This document shows positions 18,978-28,396 of a stretch of 51,423 bases of DNA, piece after piece. The stretch is from Woeseiaceae bacterium. Its GTDB lineage: Bacteria; Pseudomonadota; Gammaproteobacteria; Steroidobacterales; Woeseiaceae. The DNA lies in assembly GCA_030065985.1 (NCBI GenBank), contig JASJCM010000007.1:1-51423 (forward strand), in the 5' to 3' direction. The stretch's first letter is position 1, and each line of letters begins with the position of its first letter. A program made the translations under genes and the position numbers. The notes beneath the pieces were generated by a model. That model was not told where the DNA came from. It saw only the letters and a program-made list of their open reading frames with translations, and did not search any database.

Positions 18978-19349
18978 ATGACAGACCACGTCGATCGCTT
19001 TCACGCGGCCCTGACCGTACTGGCTGGGCACGGCCATATAAAACAAAGGCTTATCAAGGCCTGGGACGATAATCTCAGCGAGATCAGCGACGATGAGCTG
19101 CCTGTTGCGCTTAAGCAGAGCTTTGCCGACCTGCGTCACGACATGACCCAGGTCTCCCCCTTGAATGGTGAAAGCGTAATCTGCGCGTCGGTTCGCAAGA
19201 TGTCCCTTGACGAGGCAAGCGCCTGCGCCGCCCGCATCGTCACGCTCTACGGAGAGCTCGCGAAGGGCATCGACGATATCCAGGTTGCTCTTCCATTGCC
19301 GGAAAGCGAGGAAATCCGGGTACCGCCTTTTCTCGTAAAGTCAGTCTAA
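18978..19349 (+). CDS. Small hypothetical cytosolic protein
   Basis: A 123-residue soluble acidic protein (MTDHVDRFHAALTVLAGHG). No signal peptide or membrane segment is visible, and I cannot assign a domain. It looks mostly helical, with two moderately conserved-looking blocks (LPVALKQSFADLRHDM and SVRKMSLDEASACAARIVTLYGEL). ATG 18978 has GGAG 5 nt upstream. The end overlaps the convergent SRPBCC gene by 4 nt. Confidence 0.75.
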   Translation: MTDHVDRFHAALTVLAGHGHIKQRLIKAWDDNLSEISDDELPVALKQSFADLRHDMTQVSPLNGESVICASVRKMSLDEASACAARIVTLYGELAKGIDDIQVALPLPESEEIRVPPFLVKSV

Positions 19350-20359
19350 TCCGACTGGACCGGGTAATAGACATAGGTCAGTAGGTCCTGCTCGGGCACC
19401 TTGCTCGGGTCGCTGACGTACGATTCCCAGGCCGCACCATTCCGCTCGATACCCAGCGCCGCCAGATAGGCTGCAATCTTGCGGTGCGTTGCCGACAGGT
19501 CGCGATACGAACCCATGTGCTTGACCCGAATCGCGGCGCCGCCGTAGGTCTGCCCGATTCTCACCGTCGGGCCGTCGAGTGGCGTCGCATCCGTCACACC
19601 GCGTACCGGAATGGCCGAATCGAACTGCAGCTCGGAGCCTGAGTACGTGCGAGTTATCGATAGCGGGGCGCCGGCTTCGTCGAGACCATTTCGGTCGATG
19701 AAGCTCAGGATTCTGAAATAGGCCTCGCCCATCGCCTCGGAGATCGCCGCAGGCTCGGGACGGGAGCTGGTTCGAAGGTATGCGATTTGCTGCGGTTCAA
19801 CGCGCAGGTGCTCGATGTCCGTATTGCTGAAGTCTGCGCTTGGCAGGCTTTCGGCCAGTTCCTTCAGACTTGCAAGGCCGGACTCATAGTCACGCGCGAC
19901 AACGCTCCCGAGCATTGGGGCGAAGTATCGGCCAACGAAGTTCATGCCGTAATCGGCCTCGAAACCCCAGTGGATAGTGGTCGAGCCGGCGCCTCCTTCG
20001 AGCCGGAACCAGGTTCTCGCCTCGCCGGGCTCTCCGGGATTCATAACGATGCCGACGTACTCGTGAGGGCGGCTTTCGCTGATCGTCTGGACGCCGGTGC
20101 CCAGCACCGTGCCGTCCCAGGTGACGGTCGCACCTTCACCGCGCCGGTTACCCGAGTACATGAAGCGCGCATTGGGGTCAGTGTCCGACCAGGGCGCCCA
20201 CAGCGTAAATCGCCGGAAGTCGTTGACCAGCGCAAAGACGGTTGCGGAATGCGCATCGATCTCGATACTCACCTCGACGGTGTGCGTCCGGGGAAGCGTG
20301 AGGCCGATGGCTATCAGTACGATAACCGCAGCTATGACGGCATAAAGTATTTTTTGCAC
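19346..20359 (-). CDS. Membrane-anchored SRPBCC plus GyrI-like domain protein
   Basis: A 338-residue two-domain protein. An N-terminal membrane anchor (ILYAVIAAVIVLIAIGLTL) is followed by a START/polyketide-cyclase (SRPBCC) ligand-binding domain (residues about 35-175, with FRRFTLWAPWSDTDPNARFMYSG). A GyrI-like effector-binding domain follows (about 195-335, with GGAAIRVKHMGSYRDLSATHRKI). This architecture recurs in proteobacteria with unknown ligand. GTG 20359 is the likely start; an in-frame ATG at 20407 would extend it over the murI start. Divergent from murI with about 37 bp between them, so the promoters overlap. Confidence 0.82.
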   Translation of the reverse strand: MQKILYAVIAAVIVLIAIGLTLPRTHTVEVSIEIDAHSATVFALVNDFRRFTLWAPWSDTDPNARFMYSGNRRGEGATVTWDGTVLGTGVQTISESRPHEYVGIVMNPGEPGEARTWFRLEGGAGSTTIHWGFEADYGMNFVGRYFAPMLGSVVARDYESGLASLKELAESLPSADFSNTDIEHLRVEPQQIAYLRTSSRPEPAAISEAMGEAYFRILSFIDRNGLDEAGAPLSITRTYSGSELQFDSAIPVRGVTDATPLDGPTVRIGQTYGGAAIRVKHMGSYRDLSATHRKIAAYLAALGIERNGAAWESYVSDPSKVPEQDLLTYVYYPVQSD

Positions 20360-20396
20360 GGCCGGATTATTCCACAGATGGCCTTCGTTCGGCACA

Positions 20397-21227
20397 ATGC
20401 GCAGCATGACTGCGAATGTACAAAACGATTTACCGATCGGCGTCTTCGACTCCGGCGTCGGCGGGCTGACGGTTCTCGACGCAATTCGGCAGGCACTGCC
20501 GCACGAACACCTCGTATATCTCGGCGACACCGCGCGGTTGCCTTACGGCACCAAGAGTCCTGCGTCGATCGAGCGCTATGCGACGCAGGCGGCTGCCAAG
20601 CTCGGCGAGCAGGGCATCAAGCTCCTTGTTGTGGCCTGCAATACGGCATCGGCCGTCGCGCTCAATGCACTGCGCGAGCAGATGGCCCCTGTGCCGGTCA
20701 TCGGCGTCGTCGAGCCCGGTGCAACGGCGGCCGTCGCTGCAAACACGGGCGGCAAGCACCTCGTGCTGGCTACCGAGGCTACCGTGCGGCTCGGCGCCTA
20801 TCGCAAGGCGGTCGAAGCACTCGACCCTGCGGCAGAAGTCCGCGAAGAGGCCTGTGAAATGCTCGTGGCACTGGCTGAGGAGGGCTGGAGCGACGGCGAA
20901 ATCGCAACGGCCATCGTGCGGCGATATCTTGATGAGGCAAATGGCTTTGCGCCCGATACGATTATCCTCGGTTGCACGCATTTCCCGCTGCTGCGCGATA
21001 CGATCGCGGAGGTCGCCGGTGCCGGCGTCACGCTGGTCGACTCAGCCAGTACGACAGCGGCCGTCGTACGCGCGACACTCGAGGCAAATGGCGTCTTGCG
21101 CTCCGGTAGCACGTCCGGCTCATTGCGCCTTCTGGCGACCGACGGCGCTACGCGCTTTGCTCGCGTCGGCGGACGTTTTCTTGGCCACTCCCTCACGTAC
21201 CAGGATGTCGAACTCGTCGACCTCTGA
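20397..21227 (+). CDS. murI: Glutamate racemase
   Basis: Converts L- to D-glutamate for peptidoglycan in the cytosol, without cofactor. It has 276 residues. GVFDSGVGGLTV lies at the N-terminus. The two catalytic cysteines are C81 in VACNTASA and C193 in ILGCTHFPLL, with the flanking DTARLPYG conserved. ATG 20397 and ATG 20406 are both possible starts; neither has a strong ribosome-binding site. Divergent from the SRPBCC gene. Confidence 0.97.
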   Translation: MRSMTANVQNDLPIGVFDSGVGGLTVLDAIRQALPHEHLVYLGDTARLPYGTKSPASIERYATQAAAKLGEQGIKLLVVACNTASAVALNALREQMAPVPVIGVVEPGATAAVAANTGGKHLVLATEATVRLGAYRKAVEALDPAAEVREEACEMLVALAEEGWSDGEIATAIVRRYLDEANGFAPDTIILGCTHFPLLRDTIAEVAGAGVTLVDSASTTAAVVRATLEANGVLRSGSTSGSLRLLATDGATRFARVGGRFLGHSLTYQDVELVDL

Positions 21228-21272
21228 GCCTGTGCGATAATTACCGTCTTTGATTCGTTCCAGGGGAATGCT

Positions 21273-22934
21273 GTGAATCCTGCAAGCTTCATCCGAATTT
21301 CTGTCGTTGCGCTGAGCGCGGCGATGCTCATGTCCTGCGCCGAGGAGCCGCAGCCCGAAGTGACGCTGTCGTCGGTCGGCAAACTCGAACCGCGCCCGGA
21401 GATCTACGCGGACTTCACGCTGACAGCTGACCTGAGCCATCTGAACGACGACCAGAAGCAGATGATTTCCCTGCTCATCGAGGCGTCCGACATTATGGAT
21501 GACCTTTTCTGGCGCCAGTCCTTCGGTGACGATTATAAGGAATGGCTCGACTCGATCGACGATGAGCGGACTCGCCGCTTTGCCGAGCTCAACTACGGTC
21601 CCTGGGATGCGCTCGCCAACGATGAGCCGTTCATGGAAGGCTTCGATTCAAAGCCGCTTGGGGCGCAGTTCTACCCTGAGGACATGACCCGCAAGGAGTT
21701 CGAAGACGCATTCCTCCCGGGGAAAGTCGATCTTTACAGCTTCGTGCGACGTGATGCGGAGGGCAAGCTGACGCTGGTGCCCTATCACGTCGAATACAAG
21801 GACGAACTCGCCGAGGCCGCCCGCCTGCTGCGCGAGGCTGGCCGCCTGGCCAAGAGCCCCGATTTCGGCAACTACCTCAAGTTGCGTGCTGCTGCGCTGA
21901 TCAGCGACGACTTTCAGCTTAGCGACCGCTACTGGATGGATGTGAAAGACAACGAAATCGATGTGGTTATCGGGCCGATCGAAACCTACCTGGATCGGAT
22001 GTTCGGCTATCGCACGGCTTACGAGTCCTACGTTTTGATCAAGGACCTCGAATGGAGCGAGCGCCTGAGCCGCTTTGCCGAGTTTCTGCCCGTGCTGCAG
22101 GAGGGACTGCCGGTGCCCGAGGAATACAAGTGGGAATCGCCGGGCACGAATGCCGACCTGAATGCCTATGACGTCGTGTACTACGCCGGTCACAGCAATG
22201 CAGCGTCCAAGACGATCGCGATCAACTTGCCGAATGACGAAGACGTTCAGCTCGAAAAAGGGTCACGGCGGCTGCAGCTCAAGAACGCGATGCAGGCAAA
22301 GTACGAGAAAATTCTCGAGCCGATCGCCGACGTGCTCATTGACGAGACGCAGCGCCAGCACATCTCGTTTGACGCGTTCTTCTCGAACACGATGTTCCAT
22401 GAGGTCGCACATGGTCTCGGAATTAAGAACACGATCGACGGTCGCACGACGGTCCAGAATGCCCTGCAAGACCTGGCGTCGAGCATAGAAGAGGGCAAAG
22501 CGGATATTCTCGGCGTCTACATGATTACCGAACTGCACAAAGCCGGTGAGCTGGGCGACGCTGACCTGCGCGACTTCTATGTCACGTTCATGGCCGGCAT
22601 CTTCCGCTCCGTCCGTTTCGGCGCTGCAAGCGCCCACGGCAAGGCCAACATGGTGCGGTTCAATTTCTTCCTCGATGAAGGCGCATTCGTGCGTGACTCG
22701 GAAACGGGTCGCTACAGTGTCGATTTCGAGCGTTTTGGGCAGGCGATCGAGAAGCTGTCGCGCGTTATCCTGACGCTGCAAGGTGACGGCGACTACGAGG
22801 GCGCTAAGCGGCTAACCGAGACCAAGGGCGTCATAACGCGCCAGCTTCAGGAAGACCTGGATCGACTCACTACGGCCGGAATTCCCGTCGATATCAGCTT
22901 CACGCAGGGAGTTGCGCAGCTCGGTATCGAATAG
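21273..22934 (+). CDS. M49-like (dipeptidyl-peptidase III-type) zinc peptidase lipoprotein
   Basis: A 553-residue predicted lipoprotein: signal peptide with lipobox MSC, Cys22 as the lipidated residue, then a soluble domain facing the periplasm. The sequence resembles the M49/DPP III group through YGPWDALANDEPF, FYPEDMTRKEFE and the glutamate motif EEGKADILG (near residue 406). The zinc motif is HEVAH (H376, E377, H380), five residues rather than the six-residue HEXXGH of classical DPP III. GTG 21273 has AGGGGA upstream. Distant homologues are sometimes annotated as Nudix or dihydrofolate reductase because of fusions; neither domain is present. The substrate is unknown. Confidence 0.8.
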   Translation: MNPASFIRISVVALSAAMLMSCAEEPQPEVTLSSVGKLEPRPEIYADFTLTADLSHLNDDQKQMISLLIEASDIMDDLFWRQSFGDDYKEWLDSIDDERTRRFAELNYGPWDALANDEPFMEGFDSKPLGAQFYPEDMTRKEFEDAFLPGKVDLYSFVRRDAEGKLTLVPYHVEYKDELAEAARLLREAGRLAKSPDFGNYLKLRAAALISDDFQLSDRYWMDVKDNEIDVVIGPIETYLDRMFGYRTAYESYVLIKDLEWSERLSRFAEFLPVLQEGLPVPEEYKWESPGTNADLNAYDVVYYAGHSNAASKTIAINLPNDEDVQLEKGSRRLQLKNAMQAKYEKILEPIADVLIDETQRQHISFDAFFSNTMFHEVAHGLGIKNTIDGRTTVQNALQDLASSIEEGKADILGVYMITELHKAGELGDADLRDFYVTFMAGIFRSVRFGAASAHGKANMVRFNFFLDEGAFVRDSETGRYSVDFERFGQAIEKLSRVILTLQGDGDYEGAKRLTETKGVITRQLQEDLDRLTTAGIPVDISFTQGVAQLGIE

Positions 22935-22941
22935 CGCAAGT

Positions 22942-24021
22942 TCAGAGGTCGTTCTTCATAATCACCGGAAGTCGGTGACCGAAGAGCGATGTCAGGTAAA
23001 GAGAGCGTTGCGTTTCGAGCACGCCTGTCAGCGTCGGGAAGCGCGCGTCGGGGTCCTGCATGTCCATCAGGATCTGGCCGTCACCATTGAATGCAACGAC
23101 GTGCGACGACGGCACCGCCTGTGGCCGAAGAAACGCGGGCAGCCGCTGCACGACCTTGCGTAGCCACGGGCGGTCCGACAGCTTGTCGAGCAGGGCGTTG
23201 CGGGGGGCGGCGAGTCCGACCCAGAAGCGACCGCCGAGGCCGGTCTTCAGGTTATCCGGGAAACCGGGCAGGTTTTCGAGCAGTACCTCAGTGGTCCCCG
23301 CACGTTCCCCGAGGATCCAGTGCTTCAATACGCGGTAGTTGCTCGTTTCCGCGATCACGATGAACGTGTTGTCTTTGCTGATCGCAATACCGTTCGCGTA
23401 GTTAAGGTCGTCGAGCAGCTGTCGGCTTTCACCCGTGGCGGGGTCAAAGACAAATACGCCACCGTGGCCGCCGTGCTCCATGATGTCGAGCAACGACGCG
23501 TTATACGTGCCTCGAAATCGTTCGGCACCGAACTTGTTGCTTGCTTCCGTGAAGAAGATACGACCGTCCGTAGCGATAGCGAGATTGTTCGGGTAGACCG
23601 GCGTGTCGCCGATCCTGGAGAGCAGGGCTTCAACGTTCCCCTGTCGGTCGATTCGCTGCAATCCCAGGTAGGCATTTGCGACGACCAGGTTGCCGTCGGG
23701 ATCGACTTCGATACCCAGTGGCCGACCGTCCGTATCGGCGAACGCCTCGACGCGACGTTGCAGGATGCGAATGACCTGACCCTGACTTGTCGTGACGTAG
23801 ACACTGCCATTGTGTCCGAGCGTCGCATCTTCGGGGCCCTCGAAATCGCCGAGACGGATACCTGTTGCGGCCTGCAGGAGGCGGTTCGGTGCGTGGGGAT
23901 CCACAAAGCCGCGGTCAACCGGTGCCTGCCAGGCTACCGGCTCAATTGGCACTGGCCAGAGGAGAAGGTAGAGCATCAGCCCGGTGAGCAACGTACCCAG
24001 CGCAAGCAGCCCCCGCTTCAC
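22942..24021 (-). CDS. Membrane-anchored SMP-30/strictosidine-synthase-like beta-propeller
   Basis: A 359-residue protein with an N-terminal membrane anchor or uncleaved signal (LLALGTLLTGLMLYLLLWPV) and a six-bladed propeller of the APMAP/strictosidine synthase-like type. Features are FEGPEDATLGHNGSVYVTT, GRPLGIEVDPDGNLVVANAY, a TEASNKF strand and GFPDNLKTGLGGRFWVGL. Related enzymes are calcium-dependent lactonases or arylesterases; plant strictosidine synthase activity is not expected. It starts 13 nt after folE and is probably cotranscribed. A second propeller of related fold lies at 30.7 kb. Confidence 0.85.
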   Translation of the reverse strand: MKRGLLALGTLLTGLMLYLLLWPVPIEPVAWQAPVDRGFVDPHAPNRLLQAATGIRLGDFEGPEDATLGHNGSVYVTTSQGQVIRILQRRVEAFADTDGRPLGIEVDPDGNLVVANAYLGLQRIDRQGNVEALLSRIGDTPVYPNNLAIATDGRIFFTEASNKFGAERFRGTYNASLLDIMEHGGHGGVFVFDPATGESRQLLDDLNYANGIAISKDNTFIVIAETSNYRVLKHWILGERAGTTEVLLENLPGFPDNLKTGLGGRFWVGLAAPRNALLDKLSDRPWLRKVVQRLPAFLRPQAVPSSHVVAFNGDGQILMDMQDPDARFPTLTGVLETQRSLYLTSLFGHRLPVIMKNDL

Positions 24022-24034
24022 CGACAGCCCCGTA

Positions 24035-24640
24035 TCAGCGACTGCCGTCGATCATGCGCAGGAACTCAGCCCGGGTGCGTGCGTCCTTGCGAAAACCGCC
24101 GACCATCTGGCTGGTCACCATCGAGACGTCGGTCTTGTGAACGCCGCGGGTGGTCATGCACTGGTGCTTGGCTTCGACGACGACCGCGACACCCTTGGGT
24201 TGCAGCACATCATGAATGCAGTTGGCAATCTGGGCCGTCATCTTTTCCTGCACCTGGAAACGTCGCGCATAGGCTTCGACGACTCGGGCAAGCTTGCTGA
24301 TGCCGACGACCTTGTTGCGCGGCAAGTAGCCGACGTGCGCCCGCCCGATGATGGGGGCCATGTGGTGTTCGCAGTGCGATTCAAAACCGATGTCGCGCAG
24401 CACGACCATTTCGTCGTAGCCCTCGACTTCCTCGAACGTGCGTTCCAGGAATTCGTAAGGATTGACCTTGTAGCCGCTGAACCAGTCCTCGTAGGCCGCT
24501 GCAACGCGCTTCGGCGTATCTAGCAGACCCTCGCGTCGGGTATCTTCGCCCGCCCACAGTAACAGCGTACGAACCGCCTCCTCCGCCTGTTTGCGGCTCG
24601 GCTTGCGCGGTTTCGGTTCTTTCTTCCTGGTCTTTGCCAC
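24035..24640 (-). CDS. folE: GTP cyclohydrolase I
   Basis: First step of tetrahydrofolate (and pterin) synthesis: GTP to dihydroneopterin triphosphate. It has 201 residues; a basic N-terminal tail ([15 protein letters not shown]) precedes the core. Zinc ligands are C90 and H93 in [10 protein letters not shown], and C161 in [11 protein letters not shown]. The [15 protein letters not shown] segment is also conserved. It lies upstream of the beta-propeller gene on the same strand and 31 bp downstream of msrA. Confidence 0.98.
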   Translation of the reverse strand: MAKTRKKEPKPRKPSRKQAEEAVRTLLLWAGEDTRREGLLDTPKRVAAAYEDWFSGYKVNPYEFLERTFEEVEGYDEMVVLRDIGFESHCEHHMAPIIGRAHVGYLPRNKVVGISKLARVVEAYARRFQVQEKMTAQIANCIHDVLQPKGVAVVVEAKHQCMTTRGVHKTDVSMVTSQMVGGFRKDARTRAEFLRMIDGSR

Positions 24641-24671
24641 GGTCGTTCCTTATCGATCGAAGGCGCCGATG

Positions 24672-25322
24672 CTACGCAGACTTCTGGTCGAGGTCGAGCC
24701 CGATTGGACAGCTGACGCCGGTCCCGCCCAGCCCGCAGTAGCCGCCCGGGTTCTTTGCCAGGTACTGCTGGTGATAGTCCTCTGCGTAGTAGAAGTCGTC
24801 GAGCGATGTAATCTCGGTCGTGATCTGGCCATGGCCGGCTGCGCCCAGCTGCTCCTGATAGGCTGCGAGCGAGCGACGCGCGATATTCTGTTGCTCATCA
24901 TTGATCGTGTAGATGGCTGAGCGGTACTGGGTGCCGATGTCATTGCCCTGGCGCATGCCCTGAGTCGGGTTATGGCTCTCCCAGAACACCTGCAGCATTT
25001 TTTCGTAACTCGTAAACGCCGGGTCAAATACCACGAGCACGACCTCGGTATGCCCTGTGGCACCCGAGCAGACTTCCTCGTAGGTCGGATTGGGGGTCAC
25101 CCCGCCGGCGTAACCCACAGCCGTTGTATACACACCTTCGGACTCCCAGAATCGACGTTCCGCGCCCCAGAAACAGCCGAGTCCGAATACGGCTCGTTGC
25201 ATGTTATCGGGAAACGGCCCCTGCAACGGGTTGCCGTTAACGAAGTGCCGCTCGGGCACAGGCATTTCGGTGTCGCGCCCGAGCAAAGCTTCGGAGCGCG
25301 ACGGCAGGGTCAGTTTTTTCAT
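24672..25322 (-). CDS. msrA: Peptide methionine-S-sulfoxide reductase
   Basis: Reduces the S-epimer of methionine sulfoxide in cytosolic proteins, using thioredoxin. It has 216 residues; the N-terminal extension of about 40 residues resembles that of E. coli Msr[12 protein letters not shown] contains catalytic C50. Recycling cysteines lie near the end ([14 protein letters not shown]). It starts 5 nt after the stop of the upstream TPR gene, so the two are probably cotranscribed; folE follows at 31 bp. Confidence 0.97.
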   Translation of the reverse strand: MKKLTLPSRSEALLGRDTEMPVPERHFVNGNPLQGPFPDNMQRAVFGLGCFWGAERRFWESEGVYTTAVGYAGGVTPNPTYEEVCSGATGHTEVVLVVFDPAFTSYEKMLQVFWESHNPTQGMRQGNDIGTQYRSAIYTINDEQQNIARRSLAAYQEQLGAAGHGQITTEITSLDDFYYAEDYHQQYLAKNPGGYCGLGGTGVSCPIGLDLDQKSA

Positions 25323-25327
25323 GGGGT

Positions 25328-26773
25328 CTACTTTTTGCCGGATGTTTCCGCCAGTTCTCTCTTCTTCTTGAGCTCGTCATGCTGTTCCTGGCGATAGAAG
25401 AACTCGTGCACAAATACCTGGTTGCCGGATTCCACCGGCACACCGTCGACGAGCATTGGTCGAAACATGCGACGCCGCACCTCGCGGTGCACCATGCGCT
25501 GCATGTCGGTGAATTCCTCCGGACTGGCTACGGTACGTATGTTGCGGACACGGCCGCGAGTCGACACCGTGTAATCGACACGAATGGTGCCGGTCAGTAA
25601 ACCGTCCGGGCCGCCCGCTGCGCTACTCGGCCCGCCGGCATAAGTGGGCAGGGCCTCCTCACGCAGCGTGATCGGTCCTTCGAGCAAATCGCGGCGCATC
25701 TCGCGGCGATCCTCGTCGCCGGAAAGCGAATTCCAGACCTGTAAATAGATCTTGCGCGCACGGTTGTGTGCTTCCATGAAAACGTAATAGTCCGCTAGAG
25801 CAAGGCGCGTATTGGCAAGTTCGAGCCACGGGAGTTCTTTTGAGCCTTCGGCGATGCGAACGGCGCGTTTGAAATGCGCTTCGCCGGTTGCACCGGAGGT
25901 CACGCCGGCTCCTCCGCTATACGCGTCGTAGAAGTAGTAAGACTCACCAAGCTTGACGAGCGGCGTAATCAGGCGCGGATCGTTCTTGCCAACCGTCGTC
26001 TCGATTATGCGAATTGCCCGTCGATAGGTCGCTCGTTCGTCGTTGTAGTATCCGGCCCGGTGTTGCCATTCGCCGCGGCGCATCAGAGACGGCAGCAAGC
26101 CCAACGCATCGTCCTTGAAATGCCGCACATTGAGCATGTGAATGCGATCGAGAACGTCGCGAGCCTCTTCGAGTTCGCCCATGCGGACCGTTGCCTCGGC
26201 CAGCGACTCCAGGATTTCTACCTGTTCGATATTGTGGGGCCCTTCGTTGACGTGTGTGATGTGCGTCGCTCGCTGGAATGACCGCGAGGCAAGGTCCGGG
26301 CGGCCCTGGCTAAGCTGCGCTGCTCCGAGGCCCTTTAGCGGATTTACGAGGCTGTCGTTGAGGCGGTCTTCCAGGATCTCGAGAATCTCGATGGCTGAGC
26401 TGAAATTCTGTATCGCGGCATCGTATTGCCGATTCTGGTGTTGCACGATTGCGAGGTTATTCAGCGCCTTGGCAGTTTCCTGCGTCTGTGGACCATAGAA
26501 CCTGATGGCCATCTCCACGACGCGCTTTGCCGAAACGTCGGCTTCGTCGTAGTTTTTGTCGGCGAGAAATCGCTGGAAATTGTCGAATTCGCGAAGGATC
26601 TGCTCCTCGGTCAGGGGCAATGGCGCGCCAGGCGCAGGTGCTTCTTCCTCGGCGACCGGTACCGTCTGCTCGAGCGGCGCTGGCGGTTCATCGTCTTGCG
26701 AATTCTGGGCGAAGGCAGGGGTGGCTACCGCCAGTAGCAGGAAGGCGAATCTGTGGGGTCGCGAGTATGTCAT
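25328..26773 (-). CDS. Secreted TPR protein with TonB-like C-terminal domain
   Basis: A 481-residue periplasmic protein. It has a cleavable signal peptide ([14 protein letters not shown]), a proline/glutamate-rich spacer, then TPR repeats (about 85-330; [24 protein letters not shown] is one unit). The C-terminal domain resembles the TonB C-terminal fold ([19 protein letters not shown], then [15 protein letters not shown]). It lacks the transmembrane anchor and proline stretch of true TonB, so it is more likely a periplasmic interaction protein than an energy transducer. msrA follows 5 nt later. Confidence 0.82.
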   Translation of the reverse strand: MTYSRPHRFAFLLLAVATPAFAQNSQDDEPPAPLEQTVPVAEEEAPAPGAPLPLTEEQILREFDNFQRFLADKNYDEADVSAKRVVEMAIRFYGPQTQETAKALNNLAIVQHQNRQYDAAIQNFSSAIEILEILEDRLNDSLVNPLKGLGAAQLSQGRPDLASRSFQRATHITHVNEGPHNIEQVEILESLAEATVRMGELEEARDVLDRIHMLNVRHFKDDALGLLPSLMRRGEWQHRAGYYNDERATYRRAIRIIETTVGKNDPRLITPLVKLGESYYFYDAYSGGAGVTSGATGEAHFKRAVRIAEGSKELPWLELANTRLALADYYVFMEAHNRARKIYLQVWNSLSGDEDRREMRRDLLEGPITLREEALPTYAGGPSSAAGGPDGLLTGTIRVDYTVSTRGRVRNIRTVASPEEFTDMQRMVHREVRRRMFRPMLVDGVPVESGNQVFVHEFFYRQEQHDELKKKRELAETSGKK

Positions 26774-26892
26774 TCGCTGGTTGGAGTCTCCTTGGAGCGC
26801 CCTGCAGCGCTGAGTCTAATTCAGACCGACAGCGCGCCCGATAGTTCTGTGTTTCGCGCCCTGCTTGGTACCAACTATACCGGGTCGGCGTC

Positions 26893-27957
26893 TCAGAAAT
26901 CGAGACCCAACTGCTGTTGTCCCGGACGAATGAAGCGGCTGCAGTCGAGCGTGTGCTGGTACGAGTCCGGCTCGAGCCCGAGCTTGCGGCTCGCCGTCCG
27001 GAAACGACTGCCGATCATGTCGGCGTAGGCACCGCGGCCGGTCTGGCGAACGCCAAAGCGAGCATCGTAGTGCTTGCCGCCACTGGCCTGCCTGACGAGG
27101 CTCAGGACGTGTTCCTTGCGGTCGGGGAAGTGCGCCTCGAGCCAGTCGGAGAAAATATCTACCAGCTCGTGTGGCAGCCGCAGGAATATGTAACGTGCCT
27201 GGTCCGCGCCGGCCTCGGCCGCTGCGGCCAGAATTGCCTCGATCTCGTTGTCATTAATCGCCGGTATGATCGGTGCCAGCAGCACGCTCGTCGGCACGCC
27301 GTGATCCGCGAGCAGGCGCAGTGCCTTCAGGCGAGCTGCTGCGGAGGGGACGCGCGGCTCCATGATGCGCTTCAGGTCGTCATCGATCGTCGGCATGCTG
27401 ATCGCGACCGAGCACAGGCGCATGGAGGCAAGATCGGCCAGCAGGTCGAGGTCGCGCTCGATCAGATTACTTTTCGTGATCAGGTTGACCGGGTGCCGGT
27501 ACTCGTGGAACTGCTCGAGAAGCTGGCGCGTAATCTCGAGTGTCCGCTCGGCCGGCTGGTAGGGGTCGGTGTTGGCGCCGATCGTGATCGGTCTGCACTC
27601 GTAGCCTTTCTTTTCCCACTCCTCGAGAAGACGAGTCGCTGCGTTTGGCTTCGAAAAAATACGCGTTTCGAAATCGATGCCGGGCGAGAGATCGAGGTAG
27701 CTGTGGCTTGGGCGCGCGTAGCAGTAGACGCAACCGTGTTCGCAGCCCTGGTAGGGATTGATGGACTGGTCGAATGGGATGTCAGGCGAGTTATTGGTTG
27801 CGATGATGCGGCCTGCTGGCATGGCTCGAACCACTGTCTCGGGCGTCTCTTCAGCACGCTCATGCGCAACCTCGTCTTCGAGTTCGACGAGGCGCTGGTC
27901 AAAGCGACCGACAGTTGCCGATACGGCACCGCGGCCCTTGTGAGGGCGAACAGGCAT
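26893..27957 (-). CDS. PA0069-family radical SAM protein, SOS-controlled
   Basis: A 354-residue radical SAM protein of the PA0069/Rv2578c (SplB-like) family. The cluster motif is C72-x3-C76-x2-C79 (GCEHGCVYCYARPSHSYL). Other conserved blocks are ITIGANTDPYQPAER, LITKSNLIERDLDLL, SISMPTIDD-like SVAISMPTIDDDLK, and LLAPIIPAINDNE. The family is related to spore photoproduct lyase in fold, but its reaction is not established. A textbook LexA box lies 14 nt before the start, and the Pseudomonas aeruginosa orthologue PA0069 is a known LexA-regulated gene, pointing to a DNA-damage role. It is monocistronic. Confidence 0.93.
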   Translation of the reverse strand: MPVRPHKGRGAVSATVGRFDQRLVELEDEVAHERAEETPETVVRAMPAGRIIATNNSPDIPFDQSINPYQGCEHGCVYCYARPSHSYLDLSPGIDFETRIFSKPNAATRLLEEWEKKGYECRPITIGANTDPYQPAERTLEITRQLLEQFHEYRHPVNLITKSNLIERDLDLLADLASMRLCSVAISMPTIDDDLKRIMEPRVPSAAARLKALRLLADHGVPTSVLLAPIIPAINDNEIEAILAAAAEAGADQARYIFLRLPHELVDIFSDWLEAHFPDRKEHVLSLVRQASGGKHYDARFGVRQTGRGAYADMIGSRFRTASRKLGLEPDSYQHTLDCSRFIRPGQQQLGLDF

Positions 27958-27970
27958 GCGAGGAAGGGTA

Positions 27971-27986
27971 CTGTATAGATATACAG
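27971..27986 (-). promoter_or_regulatory. LexA (SOS) box
   Basis: CTGTATAGATATACAG matches the gammaproteobacterial LexA operator CTGT-(AT)4-ACAG at all eight defined positions; the central 8 nt are ATAGATAT. It lies 14 nt before the radical SAM start codon and within the expected promoter or leader. The gene on the other side is transcribed toward it, so only the radical SAM gene is controlled. Confidence 0.93.
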
Positions 27987-27996
27987 TGATGCAAAC

Positions 27997-28356
27997 TCAG
28001 TTCAGAACGCGGTATCCGCGTCCCCTGAGGCAGCGCTTGAAGACCTGCTGCTTCTCGCGATCTGCGTCGAGCCCGGAGCGCGTAGCCCCGTAGAGTGCGC
28101 CGGTCGCAGCGCTGCGGCCTTTGTCGCCATTGATAGCGCCGGCCACCGTGCCTACCACGGCACCGGCGGCGCCACCCTTGGCCATACCCTGGGTGATCAG
28201 GATTTCTTCGGTATATCGCTCGCATTCTTCCCAATCGGCGGCGAGTTTCTCCGGATCAACACCCTTGGTGTCGACGATAGGGTCAGGATGCGCCGCGCAG
28301 CCCGCGAGGGCGGCAACGCCGAACAAAAGTATCAGCTTGTGCTTCAGCATCGTCAT
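27997..28356 (-). CDS. Glycine-zipper lipoprotein
   Basis: A 119-residue predicted lipoprotein: signal peptide with lipobox LAGC (Cys19), a short charged region with the conserved-looking WEECERYTEEI, then a glycine-zipper helix (GGAAGAVVGTVAGAINGDKG, near 61-80) and a basic C-terminus with CLRGRGYRVLN. Glycine-zipper lipoproteins of this kind occur in the outer membrane or periplasm; the role is unknown. An ATG two codons later is an alternative start. Confidence 0.8.
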   Translation of the reverse strand: MTMLKHKLILLFGVAALAGCAAHPDPIVDTKGVDPEKLAADWEECERYTEEILITQGMAKGGAAGAVVGTVAGAINGDKGRSAATGALYGATRSGLDADREKQQVFKRCLRGRGYRVLN

Positions 28357-28396
28357 ATCAACGCACCAGGCAGGATTTGGTTTACAGGTATACCAC

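Noticed and set aside
26917-27978. A 353-codon open frame opposite the radical SAM gene
   Set aside because: The opposite strand has a full radical SAM motif and a LexA box at its start; this frame would begin near the end of that gene and has low-complexity composition.
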